A DNA stretch of 64,000 nucleotides, from assembly GCF_004211145.1 (NCBI RefSeq), contig NZ_SEBS01000019.1, forward strand, positions 1 to 64,000, in the 5' to 3' direction. How positions within the stretch are numbered: position 1 is the stretch's first letter; every line of letters starts with the position of its first letter. Below are positions 53,862 to 63,247 of this stretch, in pieces. This stretch comes from Flavobacterium sp. Its GTDB lineage: Bacteria > Bacteroidota > Bacteroidia > Flavobacteriales > Flavobacteriaceae. Position numbers and translations under genes: made by a program. The notes under the pieces were generated by a model. That model was not told the origin of the DNA. It saw only the letters and a program-made list of their open reading frames with translations, and searched no databases.

Positions 53862-53897
53862 TTTACAATTCTTTACAAAGGTTTTACGCGAATTTAC
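53862..53897 (+). promoter_or_regulatory. Four phased TTTAC repeats, probable winged-helix binding sites
   Basis: TTTAC at 53862, 53872, 53883 and 53893: spacings 10, 11 and 10 bp, all the same direction, as in PhoB/OmpR-type boxes. They lie upstream of a perfect -7 element and replace the -33 element. The divergent OmpR-type regulator is the obvious binder. Confidence 0.6.
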
Positions 53898-53919
53898 GCT
53901 CGGACGATTTCGACCTTGA

Positions 53920-53927
53920 TAGTTTTG
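53920..53927 (+). promoter_or_regulatory. Promoter -7 element of propeller operon
   Basis: TAGTTTTG matches TAnnTTTG exactly, 44 bp before the 53972 start. No TTTG is present 19 bp upstream; the last TTTAC repeat occupies that place. Confidence 0.6.
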
Positions 53928-53971
53928 CTTAACCGGACGAAAGAGTCGGTTGACGAAAAACCGGAAACGAT

Positions 53972-55024
53972 ATGAAACGACCCGTGAAATTATTTATGCT
54001 GTTCGTGCTGTTTGTTTTTTGTACGCTTCAGGCGCAAACGCAGACCGAAAGCCAAATGGTGATCAATTCTCAAGGTCCGAAAGCGATAACCCGAAATATC
54101 ATCCAAGATGGAAACGGCAACATTTGGATCGCGGCGTTCGACGGTATTTTCAAATACGATGGGAAGTCGTTCGTCAACGTTACGGCAAACGTGAGCGCGG
54201 CGCGATTTTTTTCAATTTTGCAAGACAGGCATGGTAACTTTTGGTTCGCTTCTGTCGGTGCGGGCGTTTATCGTTACGATGGGAAGTCGTTTAAAAATTT
54301 TACGACCGAAGATGGGCTTGGCAGCGACCGCGTGACACATATTTACGAGGATAAGTCGGGCGCTATCTGGTTCGGAACTGAAAATGGAGCAAGCCGTTAC
54401 GATGGAAAATCGTTTCGGAATTTGAAAATGACCGAACCGTTGTCGGTCAACAAAAACGATTCTGTTTATGTCGGGCGCGATTCCGTCCATATTTCGTCAA
54501 AAAGACTTTCAGTTTCGCAAGACTGGACGCACAACGACGTGAACGCCATAATCGAAGATAAAGCCGGGAAGTTTTGGTTTGCGACGAGAGGTTACGCAAG
54601 GATTTACGACGGGAAGACACTTACGACAATTACGAATAATGGTAAAGCATTTAAAAACGTGCGCTCGATGATCAAAGACAAAAAAGGCAACATCTGGCTT
54701 GGCGGCGCCGATGGACTCTGGCGATACGACGGGAGCACGTTTACGAATTTCACGCAGCGTTTCGTCGGGCATATTATCGAGGACAAGAAAGGGAATGTTT
54801 GGACGAGTTCCGAAATAAACGGCAAGCTGTGGGCGCTTTCGCGATACGACGGCAATTCTTTGTCGGATAAAAATCCGAAGGTGACCGAAATAGCGACCAA
54901 AGCCATGATATTCGGCATTCTGGAAGCGTCCGATGGCAGCATTTGGTTCGGCGATCTCGATGGCGTGCATCGGTACGATGGAAAAACAGTTACCGATTTC
55001 AACGAATCCGCTAACAAAAAGTAA
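53972..55024 (+). CDS. Secreted reg_prop beta-propeller
   Basis: 350 residues. Signal peptide (LFVLFVFCTLQAQ), then a propeller of about seven reg_prop blades with the repeated pattern D-G-N-I-W-x-(G/A)-x-x-D-G-x-x-x-Y-D-G-K-S-F: for example GNGNIWIAAFDGIFKYDGKS, KSGAIWFGTENGASRYDGKS and SDGSIWFGDLDGVHRYDGKT. Such blades normally form HTCS sensor domains; here the propeller is free. It may present a ligand to another protein. First gene of an operon with YceI and FKBP lipoproteins, under the TTTAC-repeat promoter. Confidence 0.85.
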   Translation: MKRPVKLFMLFVLFVFCTLQAQTQTESQMVINSQGPKAITRNIIQDGNGNIWIAAFDGIFKYDGKSFVNVTANVSAARFFSILQDRHGNFWFASVGAGVYRYDGKSFKNFTTEDGLGSDRVTHIYEDKSGAIWFGTENGASRYDGKSFRNLKMTEPLSVNKNDSVYVGRDSVHISSKRLSVSQDWTHNDVNAIIEDKAGKFWFATRGYARIYDGKTLTTITNNGKAFKNVRSMIKDKKGNIWLGGADGLWRYDGSTFTNFTQRFVGHIIEDKKGNVWTSSEINGKLWALSRYDGNSLSDKNPKVTEIATKAMIFGILEASDGSIWFGDLDGVHRYDGKTVTDFNESANKK

Positions 55025-55059
55025 TCTCATTTTTTATCAATCAAAATAGTTTTTATCGT

Positions 55060-55698
55060 ATGAACAAAAGGATAACAGTCACGGGTTTAGTTTTGATTTT
55101 TGCGTTTTTGGTTTTCAGCTGCCGTGAATCGGTAAAAGCCGAAAGTGTGCCCATTTCAACAGCGAATTCTTCGGTTTCAGGAGAGAAATATACAATGGAC
55201 GCGAAGGAAAGTGTCGTGATGTGGAAAGGTTCGAATGCGTTCGGTTCGAATTTTCATACGGGTTACATTTATGTGTCGGACGGAAATTTGATGATCGACA
55301 ATGACCTGCTGGTTGCGGGTTCGGCAAGAATCGACATGAACACGATCCAAGACGAGAAACGTGAAAGCGATAACGGGCTTGTGAAACACTTGAAGGATCC
55401 CGATTTCTTCGACGTCAACCGATTTCCTGTTTCGATTTTTGAAATCACGAACGTGGAATCCGATGGTGAAAACGCCAAAGTCACCGCAAACCTTACCATA
55501 AAAGAAATTACACATTCCGTTACATTTCCGACCAGAGTCGAGATTAAGGACGGAATCGCGAAAATGACGGGCAGGCTGATCATCGATCGCACGCAATGGG
55601 ATATCCGGTACAAATCGGGCAGGTTTTATGCGAATTTAGCCGATGAGACCATTTCGGATTACATCGAATTCAATATTGCGATCGTCGCCAAAAAATAA
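55060..55698 (+). CDS. YceI-family lipoprotein
   Basis: 212 residues. Lipobox VFSC (Cys 21). Mature part is the YceI lipocalin-like barrel: YTMDAKESVVMWKGSNAFGS, GSARIDMNTIQDEKR, HLKDPDFFDVNRFPVSIFEI, HSVTFPTRVEI and RTQWDIRYKSGRF. YceI proteins bind long isoprenoids or amphiphiles in the envelope. 35 bp after the propeller gene and directly followed by the FKBP gene. Confidence 0.9.
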   Translation: MNKRITVTGLVLIFAFLVFSCRESVKAESVPISTANSSVSGEKYTMDAKESVVMWKGSNAFGSNFHTGYIYVSDGNLMIDNDLLVAGSARIDMNTIQDEKRESDNGLVKHLKDPDFFDVNRFPVSIFEITNVESDGENAKVTANLTIKEITHSVTFPTRVEIKDGIAKMTGRLIIDRTQWDIRYKSGRFYANLADETISDYIEFNIAIVAKK

Positions 55699-56112
55699 AT
55701 GGAAATGAAACGATTACTATCGATCGGCGCGCTTATTATCGCGGTTTCATGCGGTGTCCGACTTTCCAAAACGGTGGAAACGGCGTCGGGCTTGAAATAT
55801 ACGATCATTAAAAAAGGCAACGGAAAGCCCGCAAAAGTTGGCGACGAAGTACTCATTTTCGAAACCACGAGTTATCGCGATGGAACGGTTTTGTATTCGA
55901 ACGAGAACTCTGGCAAACCCGTAAAAGTAAAAATAGGGGCGAACCAAGCTACGCAAGCCGTCGATGAAGGTTTGCGCGGCATGCGAACCGGAGAAATACG
56001 CGTGCTTCAGGCATCGGCAAATCTCGTGAAACGCACGGGTTATCCCGCGAACGTCTCGAAAGATTCGGCACTCGTGATCAGGATGAAACTCGGAAAGATC
56101 TTAACGGATTAA
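55699..56112 (+). CDS. FKBP-type peptidyl-prolyl isomerase lipoprotein
   Basis: 137 residues. Lipobox IAVSC (Cys 18); ATG 55699 immediately follows the YceI TAA (a second ATG at 55705 is possible). FKBP core: SGLKYTIIKKGNGKPAKVGDEV, FETTSYRDGTVLYSN, QAVDEGLRGMRTGEIRVLQ and ALVIRMKLGKI. Folding helper for envelope proteins. Shares its stop with the convergent ribBA gene (TTAA). Confidence 0.85.
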   Translation: MEMKRLLSIGALIIAVSCGVRLSKTVETASGLKYTIIKKGNGKPAKVGDEVLIFETTSYRDGTVLYSNENSGKPVKVKIGANQATQAVDEGLRGMRTGEIRVLQASANLVKRTGYPANVSKDSALVIRMKLGKILTD

Positions 56113-57233
56113 AACGGGACGTATTCGGTAATTTCAAGTCCGTACCCGATCATCCCGACGCGTTTTCCTTGCTCGGTGTTCGAGACCAAACGGATTTTAC
56201 AGATGTCGATGTCGTGCAAAATCTGCGCACCGATTCCAAAATCCTTGCTGTCGATGATGATCTTTGGCGCCTTGTAAACTCCCTGCGACTGCAAATCCTT
56301 GAGTTCGGTGATGCGGTTGAGCAAACCGTAGGCTTCCATATTCTGGTTGATGAACAGCACGGCGCCTTTTCCTTCGTCGTTGATACGCTTGAACATATCG
56401 TCGAGTTTCTGGTCGGCGTTGTTGGTCAGGGTTCCGAGCAGATCGTTGTTCACCTGCGTGGAATTGATGCGCGTCAGGATCGGTTCGCCCGAATTCCAGG
56501 TTCCTTTCGTAAGCGCGATATGGACTTGTTTGTTCGTCGTCTGTACGTAAGCGCGAAGCCTGAACGTCCCGAATCGTGTTTCCACGTCGAAATCCTCTTT
56601 CTTCACGATCAAGCTGTCGTGTTGCATGCGATAGGCGACCAGATCCTCGATAGAGACGAGTTTCAGATCGAATCGTTTGGCGACTTCCACAAGTTCGGGC
56701 AAACGCGCCATCGAGCCGTTTTCGTTCATGATCTCGCAAATAACGCCCGCGGGTTTGAATCCGGCAAGGCGCGCAAAATCGATGGCGGCCTCGGTATGTC
56801 CTGTTCTTCGCAACACACCGCCTTGTTTGGCGATAAGAGGAAAAATATGTCCGGGACGAGCAAAGTCGTACGATTTGACATCGGGATCGGTAAGTGCGAT
56901 CACAGTTTTTGAACGATCGTCGGCCGAGATTCCGGTTGTGACGCCATTTCCTTTCAGATCGATGGAAACCGTAAAGGCCGTTTCCATGTGATCGGTATTG
57001 TTGGTCACCATCGGACGCAGATCGAGTTCCTTACATCGGCTTTCAGTCAGCGGCGCGCAAATGAGCCCGCGACCGTGGGTTGCCATGAAGTTGATCATCT
57101 CAGGTGTCGTCTTTTCAGCGGCGGCTAAAAAATCGCCCTCGTTTTCGCGGTCTTCGTCATCGACCACGATTATGACTTTTCCTTGGCGGATGTCCTCGAT
57201 GGCTTCTTCTATGGTGTTGAGTTTAATTGACAT
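56109..57233 (-). CDS. ribBA: RibBA with an apparently inactive GTP cyclohydrolase II half
   Basis: 374 residues. The N-terminal half (1-205) is a complete 3,4-dihydroxy-2-butanone-4-phosphate synthase: [14 protein letters not shown] (acidic Mg site), [39 protein letters not shown]. The C-terminal half aligns with cyclohydrolase II, but the zinc-cysteine segment reads [18 protein letters not shown] instead of a SECLTGDxxxSxRCDC-type motif, so all three zinc cysteines are gone, and QEGRxIGL reads [11 protein letters not shown] cyclohydrolase II activity is therefore not expected from this half; a regulatory or scaffolding role as in RibBX-type proteins is likelier. Overlaps lptF/G by 11 bp. 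Confidence 0.9.
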   Translation of the reverse strand: MSIKLNTIEEAIEDIRQGKVIIVVDDEDRENEGDFLAAAEKTTPEMINFMATHGRGLICAPLTESRCKELDLRPMVTNNTDHMETAFTVSIDLKGNGVTTGISADDRSKTVIALTDPDVKSYDFARPGHIFPLIAKQGGVLRRTGHTEAAIDFARLAGFKPAGVICEIMNENGSMARLPELVEVAKRFDLKLVSIEDLVAYRMQHDSLIVKKEDFDVETRFGTFRLRAYVQTTNKQVHIALTKGTWNSGEPILTRINSTQVNNDLLGTLTNNADQKLDDMFKRINDEGKGAVLFINQNMEAYGLLNRITELKDLQSQGVYKAPKIIIDSKDFGIGAQILHDIDICKIRLVSNTEQGKRVGMIGYGLEITEYVPF

Positions 57234-58713
57234 TTGATTCAGGTTGTTCGTGTATTCTCTTCTTTTTCGAGAAAATACGGGTAAAAAATGTTTGTATCGG
57301 CTCGGTCACGCTATCGAAGTTGAATAACCCGATGTCATTGGTCGCTCGATACGTAAGTAAAACGGCGAAAGGCGACAATATGAACGATGACATCCAAGCG
57401 CCCATGAATGGCGGAATTCCGTCGCTCTGCGATATTTTCTTTCCGAATGTGTTGATGAAGTGGAACGTGATGAAGATCAGGATCGCGAATACGATAGGCA
57501 ATCCAATTCCGCCTTTGCGTATGATCGCTCCCAAAGGCGCGCCGATGAAAAACATCAGTATACAAGCGAACGCGATCACGAATTTGTCGTACAACGCGAG
57601 TTCGTGGTTGTTGATGTTCTTGATTTTGTCCTGCATTTCGAAAACAGTTCCGTCGATCGAGAAGTTCGTGCTTTCGACATTGCCCGACGCGATCCGGTAG
57701 AGTGCTTCCTTGTCGCCGTTGCTGAAACCTGAAAGCAGGTCTTTGGGCAATTCCTCGGTAGGCGATTTTTGTTTCGTGGTGTCTTTGATCCTTGGGTTGA
57801 ACGTGCGCGCGTTCGCGACGATTCCCGTGCGTTGGTAGATGTTGTCGGCAAAAGAAACGACGTCCTTGTCGAAATTCTTGTGCAGCGAATCGAGCGTATA
57901 ATTGAGCTCGTTGATGTTGAGCATCCCGTTCGTGGTCACTTTCTCACCCGATTCGTCGGTCTTGTTGAGTTTGCCCAAATCGAGGTTGATGATGTACTTT
58001 TTGAAGTCACTCTTGGCGAACGGCATTTTCTTGCGGTCCTCGAATTTCTTGGCGGGAACGTCTTCATAGTAGTTTCCGTCCTTGAGTACCAGTTTCAGGA
58101 TGTTCGAAGTTTCGCTCGTCTGGAGTTCGCCGGTTTTGGAACGGATCACGGTCGAAGTTCCGTTACCGTTCACGGCTTTTTTGTGGATCGTGACGCCCGT
58201 GAGCTGGTTGCCGTTTTCGCCCGATTTCTTGTCGACTTTGATGTTGTAGGTTCCGACCTCGCTGAATTGACCTTCCGATATCGCCATTGCGGGCTGTCGT
58301 TTTCCGATGTCGGTCCTGAAGTTAATAAACTTATACTCGGCATACGGAATCACGTTGTTAGCGAAGAAAAACGACGCGACCGACAATAAAAGAATGAACA
58401 CGATCAGCGGACGCATCGCGCGTTGCAACGAGATTCCCGATGATTTCATCGCCGCGAACTCGTAATTCTCGGCAAAAGCCCCGAACGTCATGATCGATGC
58501 GAGCAAAACCGACAAAGGCAAAACCAGCGGAATGATGCGCGGCATGGCGAACATCAAAAATTTTACGATAAGGAAGAAGTCGAGGTCTTTTCCCGCAAGC
58601 TCGGCGATGAACAGCCAAACGGTTTGCAGGATGAATATAAAAAAAAGGATTACAAACACCGTAGCGAATGTAATCACAAATGATTTCAGGATATACCGGT
58701 CGAGAATTTTCAC
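57223..58713 (-). CDS. LptF/LptG-family permease, GTG start
   Basis: 496 residues. YjgP/YjgQ-type permease of the LPS export ABC transporter: N-terminal helices (about 10-32, 50-75, 95-118), large periplasmic beta-jellyroll (about 125-385), C-terminal helices (about 388-465). Start is GTG 58713: in-frame TAG lies five codons upstream. In Bacteroidota one such protein can serve with LptB; which of F or G it is cannot be told. 7 bp after the lolA stop, 11-bp overlap with ribBA. Confidence 0.88.
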   Translation of the reverse strand: MKILDRYILKSFVITFATVFVILFFIFILQTVWLFIAELAGKDLDFFLIVKFLMFAMPRIIPLVLPLSVLLASIMTFGAFAENYEFAAMKSSGISLQRAMRPLIVFILLLSVASFFFANNVIPYAEYKFINFRTDIGKRQPAMAISEGQFSEVGTYNIKVDKKSGENGNQLTGVTIHKKAVNGNGTSTVIRSKTGELQTSETSNILKLVLKDGNYYEDVPAKKFEDRKKMPFAKSDFKKYIINLDLGKLNKTDESGEKVTTNGMLNINELNYTLDSLHKNFDKDVVSFADNIYQRTGIVANARTFNPRIKDTTKQKSPTEELPKDLLSGFSNGDKEALYRIASGNVESTNFSIDGTVFEMQDKIKNINNHELALYDKFVIAFACILMFFIGAPLGAIIRKGGIGLPIVFAILIFITFHFINTFGKKISQSDGIPPFMGAWMSSFILSPFAVLLTYRATNDIGLFNFDSVTEPIQTFFTRIFSKKKRIHEQPESNVN

Positions 58714-58720
58714 GCCAGGG

Positions 58721-59362
58721 TCAGTCTAGTTTGTTGATGTAGTAATTCGGATACTTACTCTCGGTAAAAGTAAACTGATTTTTCGACAACGGCTGATTGG
58801 TTTTAAAAGAATTAACAGTGAGCGTCGTCTTCGACCCGTTTTTCCCGATTTCGATCAAATTATAGATGTGCTTCGTCTGGCTGTCGATGCCCAGCAAAAT
58901 CTCCTTTCTCTGGTCTTTCGACGAGATAGGAGTGAGCTTGATATATTGGATTTTGCGGCCTTTGATGTTCTGGGAAATATCCCACGAATATTTGTAACCG
59001 GAGTTGAAGAACGTAAGCAGCCTGTTTGGAGTGATCTGGTTTTCGTCCTTGTCGTTGTATTTCGAGATCGTGATTTCTTCGTCTTCGGGAATGATCGTGT
59101 AGGTTTTCTTTCCGTCGAAGATTTTGGTCACGCCCATGAAATTCAGCACATACATATTGTCCTGCATCACGACGTTTCCTTTGCTGTCCTGGTTTACGTT
59201 CTCTTTGGCATTGTTGAGCGAATACTTGAAATCGATGGTAATGTTCCTGTAGCTTTTTACCTTGGCGGTCACTTCGTCCAACAGCGCTTTCGCTTTCTTG
59301 TCCTGCGCGTGTAGCGACACGGAAACCAAAAACGCAAAAGTAATTTGGAGGATCTTTTTCAT
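58721..59362 (-). CDS. lolA: Outer-membrane lipoprotein carrier LolA
   Basis: 213 residues from ATG 59362 (MKKILQITFAFLVSVSLHAQ signal peptide). LolA/LolB half-barrel features: AKALLDEVTAKVKSYRNITIDFKYSL, VMQDNMYVLNFMGVTKIFDGKKTYTIIP and KLTPISSKDQRKEILLGID. It carries lipoproteins across the periplasm. ATG begins one base after the ftsK stop; a coupled ftsK-lolA pair is common in Bacteroidota. Confidence 0.92.
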   Translation of the reverse strand: MKKILQITFAFLVSVSLHAQDKKAKALLDEVTAKVKSYRNITIDFKYSLNNAKENVNQDSKGNVVMQDNMYVLNFMGVTKIFDGKKTYTIIPEDEEITISKYNDKDENQITPNRLLTFFNSGYKYSWDISQNIKGRKIQYIKLTPISSKDQRKEILLGIDSQTKHIYNLIEIGKNGSKTTLTVNSFKTNQPLSKNQFTFTESKYPNYYINKLD

Positions 59363-59363
59363 G

Positions 59364-61862
59364 TTACAAATTGTTTTGTTCATTAGCGAAAAACTGGTCC
59401 AGGGACGACAAATCAGGAATGTTCACGCTTCTTGCCTTACTGCCTTCAAAAGGCCCGACGATTCCGGCAGCCTCGAGTTGATCGATGAGCCTTCCCGCGC
59501 GGTTGTAACCCAATTTAAGTTTGCGTTGCAGCAACGAGGCCGAACCTTGTTGTGAAGTCACGATGACCTCGGCTGCTTCCCTGAAAAGAGAATCCCTTTC
59601 AGAAATGTCGATATCAAGATTGATGCCAGTCTCGCCTTCGGGTACGTATTCGGGAAGAAGGTACGCATTCGGATACGCCTTTTGCGCTCCGATGAAATCC
59701 GTAATCTTCTCGACTTCAGGCGTATCGACGAACGCGCATTGTACACGCACGACGTCGTTTCCGTTCGAATATAATAAATCGCCTCGTCCGATAAGCTGAT
59801 CGGCGCCCTGCGTATCCAAAATCGTACGCGAATCGATCTTCGATGTCACGCGGAATGCGATCCTCGCCGGGAAGTTCGCCTTGATGATTCCCGTAATCAC
59901 GTTTACCGACGGACGCTGCGTCGCAATGATCAAATGTATTCCGATAGCACGCGCAAGCTGGGCCAGACGCGCGATCGGCGTTTCGACTTCTTTTCCGGCC
60001 GTCATGATCAGATCGGCGAATTCGTCGACGACGAGAACGATGTACGGCAAAAAGCGGTGGCCGGCTTCGGGATTGAGTTTTCGGTTCCTGAACTTGTCGT
60101 TGTATTCCTTAATGTTACGCACCATCGCGTCCTTGAGCAGCGAATAACGGTTGTCCATCTCGACGCAAAGCGAGTTCAAGGTATTGATTACTTTGTTGTT
60201 GTCGGTGATGATCGCATCTTCGACATCAGGCAATTTGGCCAAATAATGGCGTTCGATCTTGTTGAACAGCGTGAGTTCCACTTTTTTCGGATCGACCAAA
60301 ACGAATTTTACTTCAGCCGGATGTTTCTTGTACAAAAGCGACGTCAAGACCGCGTTCAAACCGACCGATTTTCCCTGTCCTGTCGCACCGGCCATTAGCA
60401 AGTGAGGCATTTTTGCCAAATCGACGACGAAGGTTTCGTTCGAGATCGTTTTTCCGAGCGCGATCGGAAGCTCCATTTCGGCTTCCTGGAATTTGGCCGA
60501 CGCGATCACCGATTTCATGGAAACCATCGTAGGATTTTTGTTCGGGACTTCGATACCGATCGTCCCTTTTCCCGGAATCGGCGCGATGATACGGATTCCG
60601 AGTGCCGACAACGACAACGCGATATCATCTTCCAGACTCTTGATCTTCGAGATTCGGATTCCAGCTTCGGGTACGATTTCGTAAAGTGTTACCGAAGGAC
60701 CGACCGTCGCCTTGATCTGCGCGATGTCAATCTTATAGTTGCGAAGGGTTTCGACGATACGGTTCTTGTTTTCTTCGAGTTCTTCCTGATTGATCGTGAT
60801 GCCGCCGCCCGAATAGTCGCGCAACATGTCGATCGTCGGGAATTTATAATTTGAAAGTTCCAGCGTCGGATCGAAAAGGCCGAAGTCTTCGACAAGACGT
60901 GCCGCGAGATTTTCTTCGACGATATCTTCTTCAGGCGCCTGTTCGATCGTGAACGCTTCGTCATCGGTCGTGATAATGTGTGGTGCGGCAACCGGAGTCG
61001 GCAATACATCGAGCTTAAGTTCGGGTTTTTCGGATTTGGTCTCGGGTTTTATGTCGGACGACAAATGAATTTCAGATGAATGTTCGATCGTCGGTTTCAA
61101 CGCGTCTTTGTCAATTTCGAATTTCGAAGCGGGTTTCAGTTCTGGCTCGGGAATGAATTCATCCTCGAGATTATCTTCAACGGCAAATTCCTCAAGGTTG
61201 TAACCCGCCGGATTTTCGGCGACTGCGACTGCCGCTGCGGCTTTTTTCCTCGCCATTTCCTCGTCGATTTCCTTTTTCTTGCGTTCGAAGAAACTCTTGA
61301 TCGCGTCGGGCGAAACTTTTATTTTGTAAATCAGATAGATGATGATGCCGAGCACCAGGACCAAAAGCGTTCCCGTGCTTCCGATATAATCCTGCAAAAA
61401 CGTATTCATTTCAAATCCCACGGTTCCGCCGAGTTCAGGAATCGAGTCGGCGAAGAATCCGAACAATATCGACAACACGACGAGCGCGAACAAATCCCAG
61501 AACCAGATGTTCTTGAGTTTGCGCAACGGCACGTCGAGAATAAGGAACGTTCCCGTCAGGAAAAACAGTTTCACGAACAGAAACGACGCTGCGCCGAAAC
61601 CTCGGTAGACGAAGAAGTCGGCGAGCCAGGCCCCGAATTTTCCGAGCCAGTTCGCGGCCTTCAAACTGCGGTCTGACCACGAAGCAAGCGTACTTTGGTC
61701 GCCTCTCCAATAAATGAAGAACGAGATGAACGACAATAGCAACGCCACTGCGATGAGCACGAATATGGAACCGATGAATATTTCATGTCGGCGCGATAAT
61801 CGGCGTGGTTTTTTCGTCGTGGCCTTTTCGTTTGTGTCGGCGGCTTTTCTTGTTTTTGCCAT
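59364..61862 (-). CDS. ftsK: FtsK/SpoIIIE DNA translocase
   Basis: 832 residues. Four N-terminal membrane helices (about 28-50, 85-110, 118-140, 160-182); Glu/Pro/Lys-rich linker 190-330; motor domain with Walker A GATGQGKS at 492-499 and Walker B VLVVDEFADL; C-terminal gamma winged helix (LLQRKLKLGYNRAGRLIDQLE) that reads KOPS-type polarity sequences. Pumps chromosome DNA at the division septum. Centre of the tpx-ribBA operon. Confidence 0.96.
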   Translation of the reverse strand: MAKTRKAADTNEKATTKKPRRLSRRHEIFIGSIFVLIAVALLLSFISFFIYWRGDQSTLASWSDRSLKAANWLGKFGAWLADFFVYRGFGAASFLFVKLFFLTGTFLILDVPLRKLKNIWFWDLFALVVLSILFGFFADSIPELGGTVGFEMNTFLQDYIGSTGTLLVLVLGIIIYLIYKIKVSPDAIKSFFERKKKEIDEEMARKKAAAAVAVAENPAGYNLEEFAVEDNLEDEFIPEPELKPASKFEIDKDALKPTIEHSSEIHLSSDIKPETKSEKPELKLDVLPTPVAAPHIITTDDEAFTIEQAPEEDIVEENLAARLVEDFGLFDPTLELSNYKFPTIDMLRDYSGGGITINQEELEENKNRIVETLRNYKIDIAQIKATVGPSVTLYEIVPEAGIRISKIKSLEDDIALSLSALGIRIIAPIPGKGTIGIEVPNKNPTMVSMKSVIASAKFQEAEMELPIALGKTISNETFVVDLAKMPHLLMAGATGQGKSVGLNAVLTSLLYKKHPAEVKFVLVDPKKVELTLFNKIERHYLAKLPDVEDAIITDNNKVINTLNSLCVEMDNRYSLLKDAMVRNIKEYNDKFRNRKLNPEAGHRFLPYIVLVVDEFADLIMTAGKEVETPIARLAQLARAIGIHLIIATQRPSVNVITGIIKANFPARIAFRVTSKIDSRTILDTQGADQLIGRGDLLYSNGNDVVRVQCAFVDTPEVEKITDFIGAQKAYPNAYLLPEYVPEGETGINLDIDISERDSLFREAAEVIVTSQQGSASLLQRKLKLGYNRAGRLIDQLEAAGIVGPFEGSKARSVNIPDLSSLDQFFANEQNNL

Positions 61863-61887
61863 ATTCAGCGCGATGCGATGCGTTTAT

Positions 61888-62262
61888 CTAGATGAATTTT
61901 GGTACGTAAATGATGAGCCCGATGGCAATTGCCGTGATGGCCGCGAAAAATACGGCTCCGGCGGCAATGTCTTTTATGAATCCGATTTTCTCATGGTACT
62001 GCGGATGTATGAAATCGGCGATCTTCTCGACGGCCGTGTTCAAGCCTTCGACGCTCATCACCAATCCGATCGCGAGCGTCTGGAACAGCCATTCGGTAGC
62101 CGAAATCTTGAATATGATTCCCGCAATCGCCATCAAAATCCCGATCGAAAACTGCACCATGACACTGTGTTCGGTCGTGATGAGTTTCACGGCGCCCAAA
62201 AAGGCGAACTTCACGCTTTTGAGCCTACCCGTCAGGAATGTATTGTCTTTTTCGAACTCCAT
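61888..62262 (-). CDS. dgkA: Diacylglycerol/undecaprenol kinase
   Basis: 124 residues with three membrane helices (about 28-52, 55-75, 100-122). Family motif SVEGLNTAVEKIAD carries the Glu/Asn of the active site, and HSVMVQFSIG begins the first helix. DgkA-type enzymes phosphorylate diacylglycerol or, in Gram-positive relatives, undecaprenol. 3 bp after tpx stop, 25 bp before ftsK. Confidence 0.9.
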   Translation of the reverse strand: MEFEKDNTFLTGRLKSVKFAFLGAVKLITTEHSVMVQFSIGILMAIAGIIFKISATEWLFQTLAIGLVMSVEGLNTAVEKIADFIHPQYHEKIGFIKDIAAGAVFFAAITAIAIGLIIYVPKFI

Positions 62263-62265
62263 TAA

Positions 62266-62763
62266 TTATAGGGCGGCCAACGCGGATTCGTAATTTGGTT
62301 CGTCGGCGATCTCGCCAACCTGTTCGCTGTAGGCTACGGTTCCGTTTTGGTCGATCACGACGACGGCGCGTGAATGCAGGCCGGCAAATATCCCATCGGT
62401 GATTTCCAATCCGTAATCCTTGCCGAAACTTCCGTCCTTGAAGTCGGACAGGCAGAAGACGTTGTCGATTCCCTCGGCTCCGCAAAAACGTTTTTGGGCA
62501 AATGGCAAATCGCGAGACACGCACAAAACGACCGTGTTTTCAAGCCCGGCGGCCGATTCGTTGAATTTTCTCACCGATGTGGCGCAAGTAGAAGTATCGA
62601 TGCTCGGGAAAATATTGAGGATCACGTTTTTCCCTTTATAATCAGCGAGTGAAACGGTCGAAAGATCGTCTTTTACGAGTTGGAAATCTTTGGCGCTTTC
62701 GCCTTTTTGCGGAAGGTTGCCTGATGTGTGGATGGGATTTCCCCCAAGAGTCACTGTTGCCAT
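62266..62763 (-). CDS. tpx: Thiol peroxidase
   Basis: 165 residues, atypical 2-Cys peroxiredoxin of the Tpx type. Peroxidatic Cys 60 ([14 protein letters not shown]) and resolving Cys 94 (KRFCGAEG). Reduces organic peroxides with thioredoxin; a thioredoxin gene is 500 bp away. First gene of the operon; -7-like TACTTTTG lies at 62784-62791. Confidence 0.95.
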   Translation of the reverse strand: MATVTLGGNPIHTSGNLPQKGESAKDFQLVKDDLSTVSLADYKGKNVILNIFPSIDTSTCATSVRKFNESAAGLENTVVLCVSRDLPFAQKRFCGAEGIDNVFCLSDFKDGSFGKDYGLEITDGIFAGLHSRAVVVIDQNGTVAYSEQVGEIADEPNYESALAAL

Positions 62764-62783
62764 ATGGTTTAGGTTTTAAAGTC

Positions 62784-62791
62784 CAAAAGTA
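62784..62791 (-). promoter_or_regulatory. Promoter -7 element of tpx operon
   Basis: Minus-strand TACTTTTG matches TAnnTTTG exactly, 21 bp before the tpx ATG. No TTTG at the usual 19-bp spacing. Confidence 0.5.
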
Positions 62792-62936
62792 AAAAAAAGC
62801 CCTGAGTTAATCGCGGTTTTTCGCGTCAATCCAAATTTACTTCGAGGTTTGGTTTTTATTATAATCCGATGCAAGATAAAAACCTTTTCACAGATGATCG
62901 AATCCTGAAATTTAAGTTATGCATAAAATAATAAAC

Positions 62937-62972
62937 AAAAAAAAGCGCCCCTGAAAACAAGGGCGCCTTTTA
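62937..62972 (-). terminator. Terminator between thioredoxin pair and tpx
   Basis: GC-rich stem GCGCCC..GGGCGC with A/T-rich arms on both sides: left arm 62941-62953, loop aaaa, right arm 62958-62971; long T-run on the minus strand. It ends the thioredoxin/DUF6952 transcript. Confidence 0.8.
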
Positions 62973-62989
62973 CCAATCAATGTAACTTC

Positions 62990-63247
62990 TTATTTGTCTA
63001 TCGAACCGAGCACGCGCTGCATGAAGGCGTTGAGCGCTTCCTTTTTCGGGGTGCCGCTCTTTACCATCTTGCTGACTTCAAGCGCGCCGTACATGTTCGA
63101 GATGAGTTCGCCTATCACATCGAGCTCTTCGTCTTTGAGCGACGGGACTTCGGTGAGCGCTTCCAAAACTTCGACGGCTTCGATCACGTAATCCTGGTCG
63201 TTGGCCTCGATGAACTCGGTCAGGTGTTTGATAACGGGAAGCTTCAT
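62990..63247 (-). CDS. DUF6952 small protein
   Basis: 85 residues, all-helical and acidic (MKLPVIKHLTEFIEANDQDY, then EVLEALTEVPSLKDEELDVIGELISNMYGALEVSK). Matches DUF6952, which in Bacteroidota lies behind thioredoxin/peroxiredoxin genes. Function unknown. Its ATG shares a base with the thioredoxin TGA (TGATG). Confidence 0.8.
   Translation of the reverse strand: MKLPVIKHLTEFIEANDQDYVIEAVEVLEALTEVPSLKDEELDVIGELISNMYGALEVSKMVKSGTPKKEALNAFMQRVLGSIDK

Noticed and set aside
57233..57400. FMN riboswitch before ribBA
   Set aside because: The start lies inside the upstream permease gene; no leader exists and no RFN-like pairing seen.
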